Shown: positions 26,689 through 35,354 of the stretch, piece after piece | Numbering within the stretch: the first letter of the stretch is position 1 | Layout: the number at the start of each line of letters is the position of its first letter | NCBI RefSeq assembly: GCF_044596045.1 | Contig: NZ_CP138995.1 | Span: 372,001 to 436,000 of the forward strand | DNA length: 64,000 bases | DNA from: Flagellimonas sp947499585 | GTDB taxonomy: Bacteria; Bacteroidota; Bacteroidia; Flavobacteriales; Flavobacteriaceae | Direction: 5' to 3' | Program-made: the position numbers and the translations under genes | Notes under the pieces: generated by a model | Seen by the model: only the letters and a program-made list of their open reading frames with translations | Databases searched by the model: none | Told to the model about the DNA's origin: nothing

Positions 26689-28266
26689 ATGGTTACCAAA
26701 ACTACCATTTTCAATTTCCTTTTCGCATTGGTATTTGGAACTTTTATCTCCTCATGTTCAAGTGATGGGGACAAAGAGGTTCCCGATGATGATTCATCAA
26801 CCGTTGAAGACATCACCCCTCCTTCAATAGATCTTCAAGGGCTTCTTAATGATCAAGTTTTGAGCGAAAAAGTTCAAATAACGGTGAACTTATCTGATGA
26901 CAATACCCAAAACATCAATTTGAAAATCCTTCTAGATGGAGAGGAAATCTATGATAGTAGCTCCGAATATTCCCTAGAATTTGACCCCGATCTATATACT
27001 GTTGGGGAAAAAATGCTTCGATTTGTTGCCACGGACGATGCTAACAATTCTGACGTGGTAGAAATTAATGTCAAAATCCAACGAATCCTGCTGAGATTGT
27101 TTATAGAAGAAAATTATATTCGTAACCCAATAGAGCAAGCTTATGCCTTTTTATCCGATGTCCAGGGCAACCCACTGGATAGTTTGGAAATTAGCAACCA
27201 ACAAAGTCACCTGTTCCTTGCTCCTTTAAGCTTCGATGCACAGAAAGATTTTGTTTTGACGGTGGTTACAAAGGAAAGAAATGATTTAGTCAATATTGAA
27301 TCAACTCCAGGTTTAAACAGAGAAAAATTGTCGGAATTTTACTTGAAGAATAAAGGAAGGTTTGACTTTGAGACCATTGACATTAATTATGCCTCCACAG
27401 GTTTTCCTCATCTTGAAGGACTTGGGTACACATATTTAGTGTTTACTCCAAACCAGAATGAGGGAACATTAGATTTACTCGACAGGGAAAACCCTACCGA
27501 TTACATCTACATATTGTCACCAGGTGGTCCTGTAAACGGCACTCATTTTGTTGCTAAACTTAAAAGAGATACTATTTCCAATCCGTTGATATTGGACATT
27601 GATGATTTTAATTCCGATAATATCTCCGTTGGAAACTTTCCATACGCGGACAATTCTGACATTAATCTAATAGGTTTCGAAAACTTGGACGATTTCCAGA
27701 ATTACCGATTTCACAACGCCCTGTTTGGAATTGGTCAGATAATAAGTCCAGATAAAATCTTACACCCATATATTGATAACTTCGCTTTTTATCGACATTC
27801 TTATACAGATCTTTATGGAAGTAATCTAGATGGTTACAGATATCTTGGCGAAGGACTCCCGCTTAATGAATATAACCCAATTGAAACTGACCTTTCTACC
27901 GTTGTGGAGAATGGTACCATACAAATTACATACAGCCCAATCAATGATTATTTTAGTGGTAAGGTTCATCTAAAGTCCGAAAATCAAAAATCAAATTGGG
28001 TAATAACTTTCAATCCTTCTATGGACAAAGAGTTGATTTTGCCAAAAATGCCTGTTATTGGAGGCTTAGAGTCACTTGACCTTTTGGACTATGCAATTAA
28101 GTCTTCACGAATTTCAAGATATTCCGATGTGGGTTCGTATGATGAATATCTTTTAAAGGTAAAAAGCAAAGCATTCAACTATTATAGTCATTCTTCTTTT
28201 ACAGAGCATATAACCATTTGGCCCAGTCAAGATAATCGAGAGCAATACCTAGATCCACTTCGTTAG
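26689..28266 (+). CDS. Large hypothetical lipoprotein with Ig-like N-terminal domain
   Basis: A 525-residue precursor with lipoprotein signal ending FISSCSS (Cys23) and an acidic spacer (DGDKEVPDDDSS). Residues about 40-135 look like a bacterial Ig-like domain (PPSIDLQGLLNDQVLSEKV ... LRFVATDDANNSDVVEINVKI). The remaining 390 residues are beta-rich and I do not recognise them. The negatively charged stretch after the cysteine fits the surface-export signal of Bacteroidota lipoproteins, so it may face outward. Confidence 0.7.
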   Translation: MVTKTTIFNFLFALVFGTFISSCSSDGDKEVPDDDSSTVEDITPPSIDLQGLLNDQVLSEKVQITVNLSDDNTQNINLKILLDGEEIYDSSSEYSLEFDPDLYTVGEKMLRFVATDDANNSDVVEINVKIQRILLRLFIEENYIRNPIEQAYAFLSDVQGNPLDSLEISNQQSHLFLAPLSFDAQKDFVLTVVTKERNDLVNIESTPGLNREKLSEFYLKNKGRFDFETIDINYASTGFPHLEGLGYTYLVFTPNQNEGTLDLLDRENPTDYIYILSPGGPVNGTHFVAKLKRDTISNPLILDIDDFNSDNISVGNFPYADNSDINLIGFENLDDFQNYRFHNALFGIGQIISPDKILHPYIDNFAFYRHSYTDLYGSNLDGYRYLGEGLPLNEYNPIETDLSTVVENGTIQITYSPINDYFSGKVHLKSENQKSNWVITFNPSMDKELILPKMPVIGGLESLDLLDYAIKSSRISRYSDVGSYDEYLLKVKSKAFNYYSHSSFTEHITIWPSQDNREQYLDPLR

Positions 28267-28355
28267 ACAAGGTACATTTTTTGCTATTTAGCCAATCTAT
28301 CCTAAATTTTTGCGAATTTTGGTGCTTACAGAAATATTCAATAAATCATCAAATA

Positions 28356-30137
28356 GTGGTTTTTGCCAAAAAAGCTCTTAAAAAATTTCTAAAATGGCGA
28401 TATAAAAATATCTCCAATAGGACTTTTGTTCATATCATGAGCTTAGCGGTTGGTTTTTTGGCAGGATTGGTCGCGGTTACTTTAAAAAACACTACCTATT
28501 TTATCCAATCCCTATTAGAAAAAGGAATAGTTTTTTCTGAAAATCAGCTATACTTTATTTTGCCTATCGTTGGTCTGGCATTGGTCTTTCTATATGTGAA
28601 ATTCGTTCATAAAAAGCCTATACAACATGCGGTGTCCTCTATAATTTTCTCGCTCTCTAAAAAAGGAGGGTTGTTGTCAGTAAAAGATATTTATACCCCT
28701 TTAATTGCTGCACCATTAACTGTTGGTTTTGGGGGATCTGTGGGATTACTCGGGCCAGCTGTTAAATCAGGGTCGGCACTAGGTTCAAATCTTAGTAGAT
28801 TGTTTCATATAGATGCCAAAACACGTTCCTTGTTAGTGGCTTGTGCATCTGCTGGTGCAATATCATCCATTTTTCAGTCACCCATTGCTGCCATTATTTT
28901 TGCTGTTGAAGTATTTACTTTGGATTTGACCATGCTCTCCATGCTTCCATTGCTTTTGGCTTCAATTTCTGGTGTACTTACTTCCTATTTCTTTTTAGGC
29001 AACGAAGTACTTTTTAGCTTTTCACTATCTGAAGGATTTCAACTCAAGGACACTTTTTTCTATATTCTGTTGGGAGTGGGAACAGCATTTGCTTCCATAT
29101 ATTTCACCAAGATGTATTTTGGAATTTTTGATTTATTCAAGCGCTTTAAAAGTCCAAAATACAAGCTTCTCGTTGGTGGTATTGCCATAGGGATTATGCT
29201 GTATGCTATTCCCCCTTTATATGGTGAAGGCTTTGGTTTTATAAACAATCTGTTGGAAGGAGACCATTTAAAAGCTTTGGGCAAAACCCCTTTTGATGCC
29301 TACACCTCCAATATATGGGTAGTGATTGCCCTTTTATTTGGCATTATCATTTTTAAGGCAATTGCTATGACCACAACTTTCGCTGCTGGTGGTGCTGGCG
29401 GAATTTTTATTCCTACCATGGTTATGGGCAGTGCTTTGGGCAATGTGGTTGCAAAAATCATCAATAACCTTGGACTTGGTTTTGAGGTTTCTGAAAGTAA
29501 TTTCACGCTCATTGGTATGGCAGGATTAATTGCAGGGGTAATCCATGCCCCCCTAACCGCCATTTTCTTGATTGCTGAAATTACTGGAGGCTATCAACTT
29601 TTTGTCCCATTAATGATTACAGCTTCCATATCCTATTTAATAACCAAAAATGCATTGGATTATACCATTTACACTAAAGAGCTAGCAAAAATAGGAGCTG
29701 TTTTAACCCATAATAAAGATCAGATGGTTTTGGGATTAATGGAAATGGATGATGTCATAGAAAAAAACTTTAAGTCAGTTCGTCCAGAAATGTCTCTTGG
29801 TGAAATGCTACACGAATCAGTTTCAAAATCAAAAAGAAATATTTTTCCAGTTTTAAATGAGGAAGAAAAATTAATGGGCATTATAGTTCTGGATGATATC
29901 CGTGAATTCATGTTCGATAACGACCTTTACAATTCCGTTTATGTGAAAAATTTAATGCATGCCCCGCCAGAACACATTTTCTATGATACCGATAGCATGA
30001 AAGTTGTTATGCGAAAATTTCAGGATAGCGGTGCTTGGAACCTACCGGTCATCAAAAAAGGAAAATATATCGGCTTTATTTCCAAATCAAAATTGCTAAC
30101 AGCGTACCGCAGAAAACTAATTAATTACACCCGATGA
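28356..30137 (+). CDS. ClC-type chloride channel/transporter with CBS pair, atypical gating motif
   Basis: The GTG at 28356 gives a 593-residue protein beginning VFAKKALKKFLKWRY; an in-frame TTG at 28281 would add 25 unlike residues. About ten membrane helices are followed by two CBS domains. The anion-path segments are altered: the site of the gating glutamate (GREGP in typical ClC) reads GSVGLLGP with Leu, the internal proton glutamate position appears as AVEVF with Val, and the GSGIP motif is replaced by KPIQH. The GGIFIPTMVMGS segment is conserved. It is therefore probably a channel or an uncoupled carrier rather than a Cl/H exchanger; this is inference. Confidence 0.85.
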   Translation: MVFAKKALKKFLKWRYKNISNRTFVHIMSLAVGFLAGLVAVTLKNTTYFIQSLLEKGIVFSENQLYFILPIVGLALVFLYVKFVHKKPIQHAVSSIIFSLSKKGGLLSVKDIYTPLIAAPLTVGFGGSVGLLGPAVKSGSALGSNLSRLFHIDAKTRSLLVACASAGAISSIFQSPIAAIIFAVEVFTLDLTMLSMLPLLLASISGVLTSYFFLGNEVLFSFSLSEGFQLKDTFFYILLGVGTAFASIYFTKMYFGIFDLFKRFKSPKYKLLVGGIAIGIMLYAIPPLYGEGFGFINNLLEGDHLKALGKTPFDAYTSNIWVVIALLFGIIIFKAIAMTTTFAAGGAGGIFIPTMVMGSALGNVVAKIINNLGLGFEVSESNFTLIGMAGLIAGVIHAPLTAIFLIAEITGGYQLFVPLMITASISYLITKNALDYTIYTKELAKIGAVLTHNKDQMVLGLMEMDDVIEKNFKSVRPEMSLGEMLHESVSKSKRNIFPVLNEEEKLMGIIVLDDIREFMFDNDLYNSVYVKNLMHAPPEHIFYDTDSMKVVMRKFQDSGAWNLPVIKKGKYIGFISKSKLLTAYRRKLINYTR

Positions 30138-30397
30138 AGTTCAAGCTTAAATACATAATCGTTTTAATCGTGTTGCTTTCTTTCTCCTCAATTATCTATG
30201 GTTTTACAATCAAAGAAGATGATCTTGCTACAGCAAACAAATATATTGGATTTGGAACTGTAGGGCTTTTCCTTATAGCAATGCCTCTTTTTTTGATAAA
30301 AGAAAGCAAAGGGAAAAGCATGAAAGATTATATGTTAACCAACGAGAACGTTAAAAAAATGCAAGGTAAAGAGCAGAAAAATGCTGAAAATCAATAA
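30134..30397 (+). CDS. Small two-helix membrane protein
   Basis: An 87-residue protein with two hydrophobic helices (about residues 6-24 and 38-55) and a charged tail (KGKSMKDYMLTNENVKKM). Its ATG overlaps the ClC stop by four bases (ATGA), so it is translationally coupled to the channel and could be an accessory subunit. No domain recognised. Confidence 0.7.
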   Translation: MKFKLKYIIVLIVLLSFSSIIYGFTIKEDDLATANKYIGFGTVGLFLIAMPLFLIKESKGKSMKDYMLTNENVKKMQGKEQKNAENQ

Positions 30398-30477
30398 TTT
30401 TCACAAGATTTAAAGCTTATTTCACCTAGGTATATTTAAAATACCCTACTTTAGTATTTTAACAATTACTTATTTTA

Positions 30478-30669
30478 ATGACTGGCACAGTAAAATTTTT
30501 TAATGGATCCAAAGGTTTTGGGTTTATTACCAACGACGACACAGGAAAAGACATTTTTGTTCATGTTACGGCATTGAACGGAGTGGAATTGAACGAAGGC
30601 GACAAAGTAGAATACCAAGAAGAAGAAGGAAGAAAAGGAGTGGTTGCTGCACAAGTGCAGGTAATCTAA
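30478..30669 (+). CDS. Cold-shock domain protein
   Basis: A 63-residue single cold-shock domain with RNP1 (KGFGFIT) and RNP2 (DIFVHVT), binding single-stranded RNA or DNA as a chaperone. The N-terminus TGTVKFFNGSKGFGFI is typical for CspA-like proteins of Bacteroidota. Start ATG at 30478; its own terminator follows. Confidence 0.93.
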   Translation: MTGTVKFFNGSKGFGFITNDDTGKDIFVHVTALNGVELNEGDKVEYQEEEGRKGVVAAQVQVI

Positions 30670-30697
30670 CAACAATATTTTATTTTGATTTGATTAG

Positions 30698-30725
30698 ACC
30701 CTGATGAATTCATCAGGGTTTTTTA
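30698..30725 (+). terminator. Rho-independent terminator after the cold-shock gene
   Basis: ACCCTGATG (30698-30706), loop AATT, CATCAGGGT (30711-30719) and six T. It lies 28 bp after the cold-shock stop and immediately before the convergent deaminase stop. Confidence 0.85.
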
Positions 30726-30726
30726 T

Positions 30727-31176
30727 TTAATTCAAATTTCTTCTTTGTATAAAAAATCGCTTCAATAATTCTGCAGCTTCTTTTTCCAGAACACCCCCAA
30801 CTAGCTCTGTTTTTGGATGCAATTGTCCCCCAATCACATTAAACCCCCTTTCTAAATCTGGAGCTCCATAAACAATTCTTGAAATTTGGCTCCAATACAA
30901 TGCCCCTGCACACATTTGGCAAGGCTCCAGCGTAACATACAAGGTGCATTCATGAAGATATTTGCCTCCTAAAAAATTAGAGGCTGAAGTAATTGCTTGC
31001 ATCTCTGCATGTGCTGTCACATCTTTTAATCGTTCCGTTAAATTATGCGCTCTTCCAATAATTCTGTCCTTGACCACTACAACCGCGCCCACGGGAACTT
31101 CTCCATTTTCAAAAGCTATTTCAGCCTCTTGCAAGGCTTTTTTCATAAAGTAGTTGTCGTCAAAAGGGTTTTCCAT
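30727..31176 (-). CDS. tadA: tRNA adenosine(34) deaminase TadA-like nucleoside deaminase
   Basis: A 149-residue zinc deaminase with ligands His56 and Glu58 in the HAEM motif and Cys86, Cys89 in PCQMCAGAL. TadA converts A34 to inosine in tRNA-Arg; the segment ISRIVYGAPDLERGFNVIGG and the length match that group. Guanine deaminase is a less likely alternative. It converges on the cold-shock gene. Confidence 0.88.
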   Translation of the reverse strand: MENPFDDNYFMKKALQEAEIAFENGEVPVGAVVVVKDRIIGRAHNLTERLKDVTAHAEMQAITSASNFLGGKYLHECTLYVTLEPCQMCAGALYWSQISRIVYGAPDLERGFNVIGGQLHPKTELVGGVLEKEAAELLKRFFIQRRNLN

Positions 31177-31230
31177 AGTAATATTTAAACTTAATGCACA
31201 ATAGTACTTATTACAGACATTTTAAACAAA

Positions 31231-31258
31231 AAACCCTTTGCAAAAGCAAAGGGTTTTT
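31231..31258 (-). terminator. Terminator of the 31.3-kb lipoprotein gene
   Basis: AAACCCTTTGC (31231-31241), loop AAAA, GCAAAGGGTTT (31246-31256). On the minus strand a T run follows the stem, so it ends transcription coming from the lipoprotein gene, 20 bp downstream of its stop. Confidence 0.85.
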
Positions 31259-31278
31259 AACCAATCTTTCAGTTTAAT

Positions 31279-32394
31279 TTATTTTTTCTCGAAATACGCT
31301 TTAAAAACTTCTTCGAATATACCATCACCGTCATCATCAAATGATTCTGTAATGATCAAAGAATTTCCGTCTAGTTCTATAAAACCATCATAAAGTAATT
31401 CCCCGTCACCTGGTTGATATGTTTGTTCACCTTCCCCATCGGTACCCGCGTCATTATATGAATACTCCACTATAGTCAATCGTTTTTCATCAGCCACGTA
31501 AGCCCAATTACCAAAACTTGTATAATGGTACACATATTCAATATAACTTGCCTCACAGCTTTCTATTGATGTATTGTAATCTAGATAATCCTCTCCACCT
31601 TTGTATTCATATTCATAGGTTCCGTCTTCTTTAAAAGTAATGCTTCCAAATTCTACCAAATAGCACTCTTCAAATTCCAAAGTCATTTCATTTGAACAAG
31701 TTGCAGTATTTGTATCACATTCCGAAACACCAGCAAGATCAATATCTATTCCGCCTTCTTCTCCAGGGTATTCCTCTTTTGTAAGGTTCCATTCAGCAAC
31801 TAAATTGCCATTACCTCCCCAGCTTTCAACAGTAACACAAACTTCTTGTGGCGCACTTATATTACCATCAGCATCATACACACAGATTACATAGCAAAAA
31901 GTACCTGGTTCAATATTAGAATTGAAATCAACATCTAACGTATCATCATCTTCCTTGGCGGTAATAAGCGAAACATTTTTTCCGTTTTTTCCCATAAATC
32001 TTTTTAAAGACTTAGCAGATGAAGAGTTAGCATTAATATCAATATCATAATAGCTATCCGCCATAGTGCCGTCATTTGCTTTAAATTGAAGATAAGCCCC
32101 TGTTATGGCGGCATCAGAATCAATGGAAACTTCAAAACCTTCTCCTAATAAGGCCGTTTTGCTTGAAGCCGAAACGTCCAACGAAATTGCTTCGTTTGGT
32201 GTAGGTGGAGTTCCGTCATTCTTTGTTCCGCCTTGAATAACTACATTATTGGCAACTTCATTTGCCTGTAATGGTGTGTTTTCCAATTCTTCAATAGCTT
32301 GGTCGTTCTGATCATTATCCGATTCACTATCCTTACTACAAGCAGCTAATGTTACTACTAGGGCCAGTGCCCAGATTTTTAGATTGTTTGTCAT
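31279..32394 (-). CDS. Hypothetical lipoprotein, acidic, lipocalin-like C-terminus
   Basis: A 371-residue precursor with lipoprotein signal LAAC (Cys19) followed by an acidic low-complexity spacer (SKDSESDNDQNDQ) typical of surface-exposed Bacteroidota lipoproteins. The middle (about 70-195) resembles an extracellular beta-sandwich; the C-terminal part (WNLTKEEYPG ... GSITFKEDGTYEYEYKGG ... LIITESFDDDGDGIFEE) has the pattern of lipocalin-like domains, with several cysteines in pairs. Function unknown. It is transcribed alone and divergent from dxs. Confidence 0.7.
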   Translation of the reverse strand: MTNNLKIWALALVVTLAACSKDSESDNDQNDQAIEELENTPLQANEVANNVVIQGGTKNDGTPPTPNEAISLDVSASSKTALLGEGFEVSIDSDAAITGAYLQFKANDGTMADSYYDIDINANSSSAKSLKRFMGKNGKNVSLITAKEDDDTLDVDFNSNIEPGTFCYVICVYDADGNISAPQEVCVTVESWGGNGNLVAEWNLTKEEYPGEEGGIDIDLAGVSECDTNTATCSNEMTLEFEECYLVEFGSITFKEDGTYEYEYKGGEDYLDYNTSIESCEASYIEYVYHYTSFGNWAYVADEKRLTIVEYSYNDAGTDGEGEQTYQPGDGELLYDGFIELDGNSLIITESFDDDGDGIFEEVFKAYFEKK

Positions 32395-32481
32395 GTTTTG
32401 TATTGGGTTATTATTTAAAGCCTAAAAATAAAGTTGAAAAATTGCGTTGTAAAAACTTTGTTGTAAAGCCCATAAAAACAA

Positions 32482-32509
32482 TTGTCAAAGTTCAAAAGAT
32501 GTAGCTTTG
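32482..32509 (+). promoter_or_regulatory. dxs promoter
   Basis: TTG (32482-32484), 17 bp, then TAGCTTTG (32502-32509), an exact -7 match. It overlaps an in-frame TTG codon at 32482 and so excludes that as the start; the ATG at 32527 is 17 nt downstream. Confidence 0.6.
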
Positions 32510-32526
32510 TAAATTATGCTGATAAA

Positions 32527-34308
32527 ATGGAGAAGCCATTTCTTAAACATATCAACACTCCTAAAGACCTCAAAAAATTAACTTTGGATGAGTTACCTCA
32601 GCTTGCCCAAGAATTAAGAGAATTTATCATTGATGTTGTATCTACCAAAGAAGGACACCTTGGAGCCAGCTTGGGCGTTATAGAGCTCACTATTGCATTA
32701 CATTATGTTTTTGATACTCCTAATGATAAATTGATATGGGATGTAGGTCATCAGGCCTATGGACATAAAATTTTAACAGGCAGAAAAGATGTTTTTGAAA
32801 CCAACCGGCAATTAGGCGGTATTAGTGGTTTTCCAAAAATGAATGAAAGCGAATATGATGATTTTGGAACCGGGCATAGCTCCACTGCAATCTCCGCGAT
32901 TCTTGGAATGGCAATGGCATCCAAATTAAACAGAGCACATTTAAAACAGCACGTTGCTGTAGTGGGAGACGCTTCCATAGCCAGCGGAATGGCTTTTGAA
33001 GGCTTAAATCACTTAGGGGTTTCAGATGTAAATGCTCTGATTGTCCTAAACGATAATGCTATTGGAATTGATCCAAGCGTTGGCGCCTTAAAAAAATACT
33101 TGACCAATGTAAAAGCAGGTACCGCTAAAGATGAAAATATTTTTGAATGCCTCAATCTAAACTACACAGGTCCAATTGATGGACATAATGTAATAGGGCT
33201 AGTTGAGGAACTTGAGAGATTAAAGGCAGTAAGTGGGCCCAAACTTCTCCATATTATAACAACAAAGGGAAAGGGTCTTAAGAAAGCTGAGGAAAATCAA
33301 GTCGTTTATCATGCCCCTGGAAAATTTGATAAAAACACAGGAGAACAACTTAAAAAATCAGATACTGAACAACCTCCAAAATATCAAGATGTTTTTGGAC
33401 ATACCCTAGTTGAGTTGGCCAAAAAAAATAAGAAGATCGTTGGAATTACGCCAGCCATGCCTACTGGAAGCTCCTTGAAATATATGATGGACGAAATTCC
33501 AGACAGAGCTTTTGATGTGGGCATAGCAGAACAACATGCTGTTACCCTTGCTGCGGGAATGGCCACTCAAGGACTTATACCATTCTGTAATATTTATTCC
33601 ACTTTTTTACAACGGGCCTATGATCAAGTTATACATGACGTCGCCTTGCAAAACCTACCCGTAATCTTTTGTTTGGACCGGGCCGGGCTTGTAGGTCAGG
33701 ATGGTCCAACACACCATGGGGTGTTTGATCTAGCATATTTAAGGTGTATTCCAAATCTTATTGTGTTTGCTCCAATGAATGAAATGGAGCTTCGGGACAT
33801 AATGTATACCAGCCAAAATGGTCTGGATTCCCCAATTGCAATCCGATACCCTCGTGGGAGAGGCGTGAATTTAAACTGGAAAAACGAATTTAATACTATT
33901 GAAATAGGCACAGCTCGCTGTTTGAAGGAAGGTTCTAAGACCGCTATGCTAACTTTGGGTCATATTGGAAATGAAATCTCTACAATCTTGAAAGAATTGG
34001 GGCAACCTGAATCAATAGGGCATTACGATATGCGTTTTGTAAAACCTCTGGACAAGAAATTGCTAAAAACTATTTTTCAGAAGTATGAAAATATCATCAC
34101 CGTTGAGGACGGCTGTAAAATAGGTGGTTTTGGATCTGCAATTTTAGAATTCTCAAATGAAGAAAAATTTTCAAAACCTGTTAAAATTTTTGGTGTGCCA
34201 GATAGGTTTGTTGAACATGGAACAATACAAGAAACACGGCAAATAGCTGGTATAGATTTTGATGCATTAAAAACTTACATTAAATCAACCTTAGACCAAT
34301 GCGATTAA
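32527..34308 (+). CDS. dxs: 1-deoxy-D-xylulose-5-phosphate synthase
   Basis: First enzyme of the MEP isoprenoid pathway, joining pyruvate and glyceraldehyde 3-phosphate with thiamine diphosphate. The 593-residue protein carries WDVGHQAYGHKILTGR, the ThDP segment VVGDASIASGMAFEGLNH ending in LNDN, the transketolase pyrimidine domain (FDVGIAEQHAVTLAAGMA, DRAGLVGQDGPTHHG) and the C-terminal domain. The start was chosen at ATG 32527, because the promoter covers an upstream TTG. The second ThDP residue is GDA rather than GDG, common in Flavobacteriaceae. It supplies precursors to the prenyl synthase and carotenoids. The DUF3078 gene overlaps its end by 10 bp. Confidence 0.95.
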   Translation: MEKPFLKHINTPKDLKKLTLDELPQLAQELREFIIDVVSTKEGHLGASLGVIELTIALHYVFDTPNDKLIWDVGHQAYGHKILTGRKDVFETNRQLGGISGFPKMNESEYDDFGTGHSSTAISAILGMAMASKLNRAHLKQHVAVVGDASIASGMAFEGLNHLGVSDVNALIVLNDNAIGIDPSVGALKKYLTNVKAGTAKDENIFECLNLNYTGPIDGHNVIGLVEELERLKAVSGPKLLHIITTKGKGLKKAEENQVVYHAPGKFDKNTGEQLKKSDTEQPPKYQDVFGHTLVELAKKNKKIVGITPAMPTGSSLKYMMDEIPDRAFDVGIAEQHAVTLAAGMATQGLIPFCNIYSTFLQRAYDQVIHDVALQNLPVIFCLDRAGLVGQDGPTHHGVFDLAYLRCIPNLIVFAPMNEMELRDIMYTSQNGLDSPIAIRYPRGRGVNLNWKNEFNTIEIGTARCLKEGSKTAMLTLGHIGNEISTILKELGQPESIGHYDMRFVKPLDKKLLKTIFQKYENIITVEDGCKIGGFGSAILEFSNEEKFSKPVKIFGVPDRFVEHGTIQETRQIAGIDFDALKTYIKSTLDQCD

Positions 34309-35354
34309 TTTGTTTTTCTATTCTTTTCCTTATTGTTTTTTCTACCCAAGCACAAGTAAATCTTCTAAAAGTATTTGAGCCTGACAGCACCGACACAGGC
34401 TTTAGGGTGGTTCGGATAAAGGATGTAAAACTCAAATATGTGCCAAGGAGTGCTAAACTCACCGATCCAAGAACTGTGCTAAATCGGGTAAAACCGTTAA
34501 GCAAATGGTACAAGCGCTTTAAACCACAATCCTTTTGGGATAAAGTAAACGAGTTTGGCCTCAACATCAACGAAGTTGCTTTTGTAAACTGGAATGCAGG
34601 TGGCGATAATTCTGTATCCGCATTGGCAAACATGCGTTTTGTTAGAAACTATAAGTTTAGATATCTAAATTGGGATAATGAATTACGGTTACGATACGGC
34701 CTCAATGCCCAAGAAGGCAGACAGCTTAGAAAGACCGATGACCAAATTAGGCTATCCTCTACTGTTGGCTTTAGAAAAGACACCATCACTAATTGGTACT
34801 ATTCGGTTAAAGCAACGTTCAACACGCAATTCTCCAATGGTTTTAAATACCCAAACAGAACCGCTCCAATTTCAAGGTTTATGGCTCCAGGTTATCTTTT
34901 CTTAGGAGCTGGTACGTCTTATATCCCCGAAGGGGGGAAATTCAATTTATATATATCTCCCATCACCCAAAAAGCAACATTTGTTTTAGATGAAAATTTA
35001 TCCAATCAGGGGGCATTTGGTGTAGATGAAGGAGAACATATATTTATGGAGATTGGTTTTCTTGTCACCAATACTTGGGAGAAAGAAGTGCTGAAAAATG
35101 TGTTTATGAACCATCGTCTAAGCCTGTATACAGATTACCTTATAAGTTTTGGCAATATTGATGTGGATTGGGAAGTAACATTCAATTTAAAGGTAAATGA
35201 CCATATCAATGCAAATATAGGAACGCATCTTATTTACGATAATGATATCAAGTTTGACGAAGTGGTTGCGGACGATGGAACTGTCATTAACCCAGGAATT
35301 GCCAGAATACAGTTTAAGCAATCATTGGGTGTAGGGCTTACGTATGCTTTCTAA
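34299..35354 (+). CDS. DUF3078 family outer-membrane-associated protein
   Basis: A 351-residue protein with signal peptide (RLICFSILFLIVFSTQAQ) and beta-strand repeats, e.g. NINEVAFVNWNAGGDNSVS, LNWDNELRLRYGLN and a C-terminal aromatic end VGLTYAF typical of outer-membrane barrels. The family is DUF3078; function unknown. It starts inside the last codons of dxs (10-bp overlap) and overlaps the convergent dgt stop by 4 bp. Confidence 0.85.
   Translation: MRLICFSILFLIVFSTQAQVNLLKVFEPDSTDTGFRVVRIKDVKLKYVPRSAKLTDPRTVLNRVKPLSKWYKRFKPQSFWDKVNEFGLNINEVAFVNWNAGGDNSVSALANMRFVRNYKFRYLNWDNELRLRYGLNAQEGRQLRKTDDQIRLSSTVGFRKDTITNWYYSVKATFNTQFSNGFKYPNRTAPISRFMAPGYLFLGAGTSYIPEGGKFNLYISPITQKATFVLDENLSNQGAFGVDEGEHIFMEIGFLVTNTWEKEVLKNVFMNHRLSLYTDYLISFGNIDVDWEVTFNLKVNDHINANIGTHLIYDNDIKFDEVVADDGTVINPGIARIQFKQSLGVGLTYAF

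Noticed and set aside
26394..26816. 140-codon minus-strand frame across the aspS end
   Set aside because: Overlaps both aspS and the next lipoprotein and has no recognisable features.
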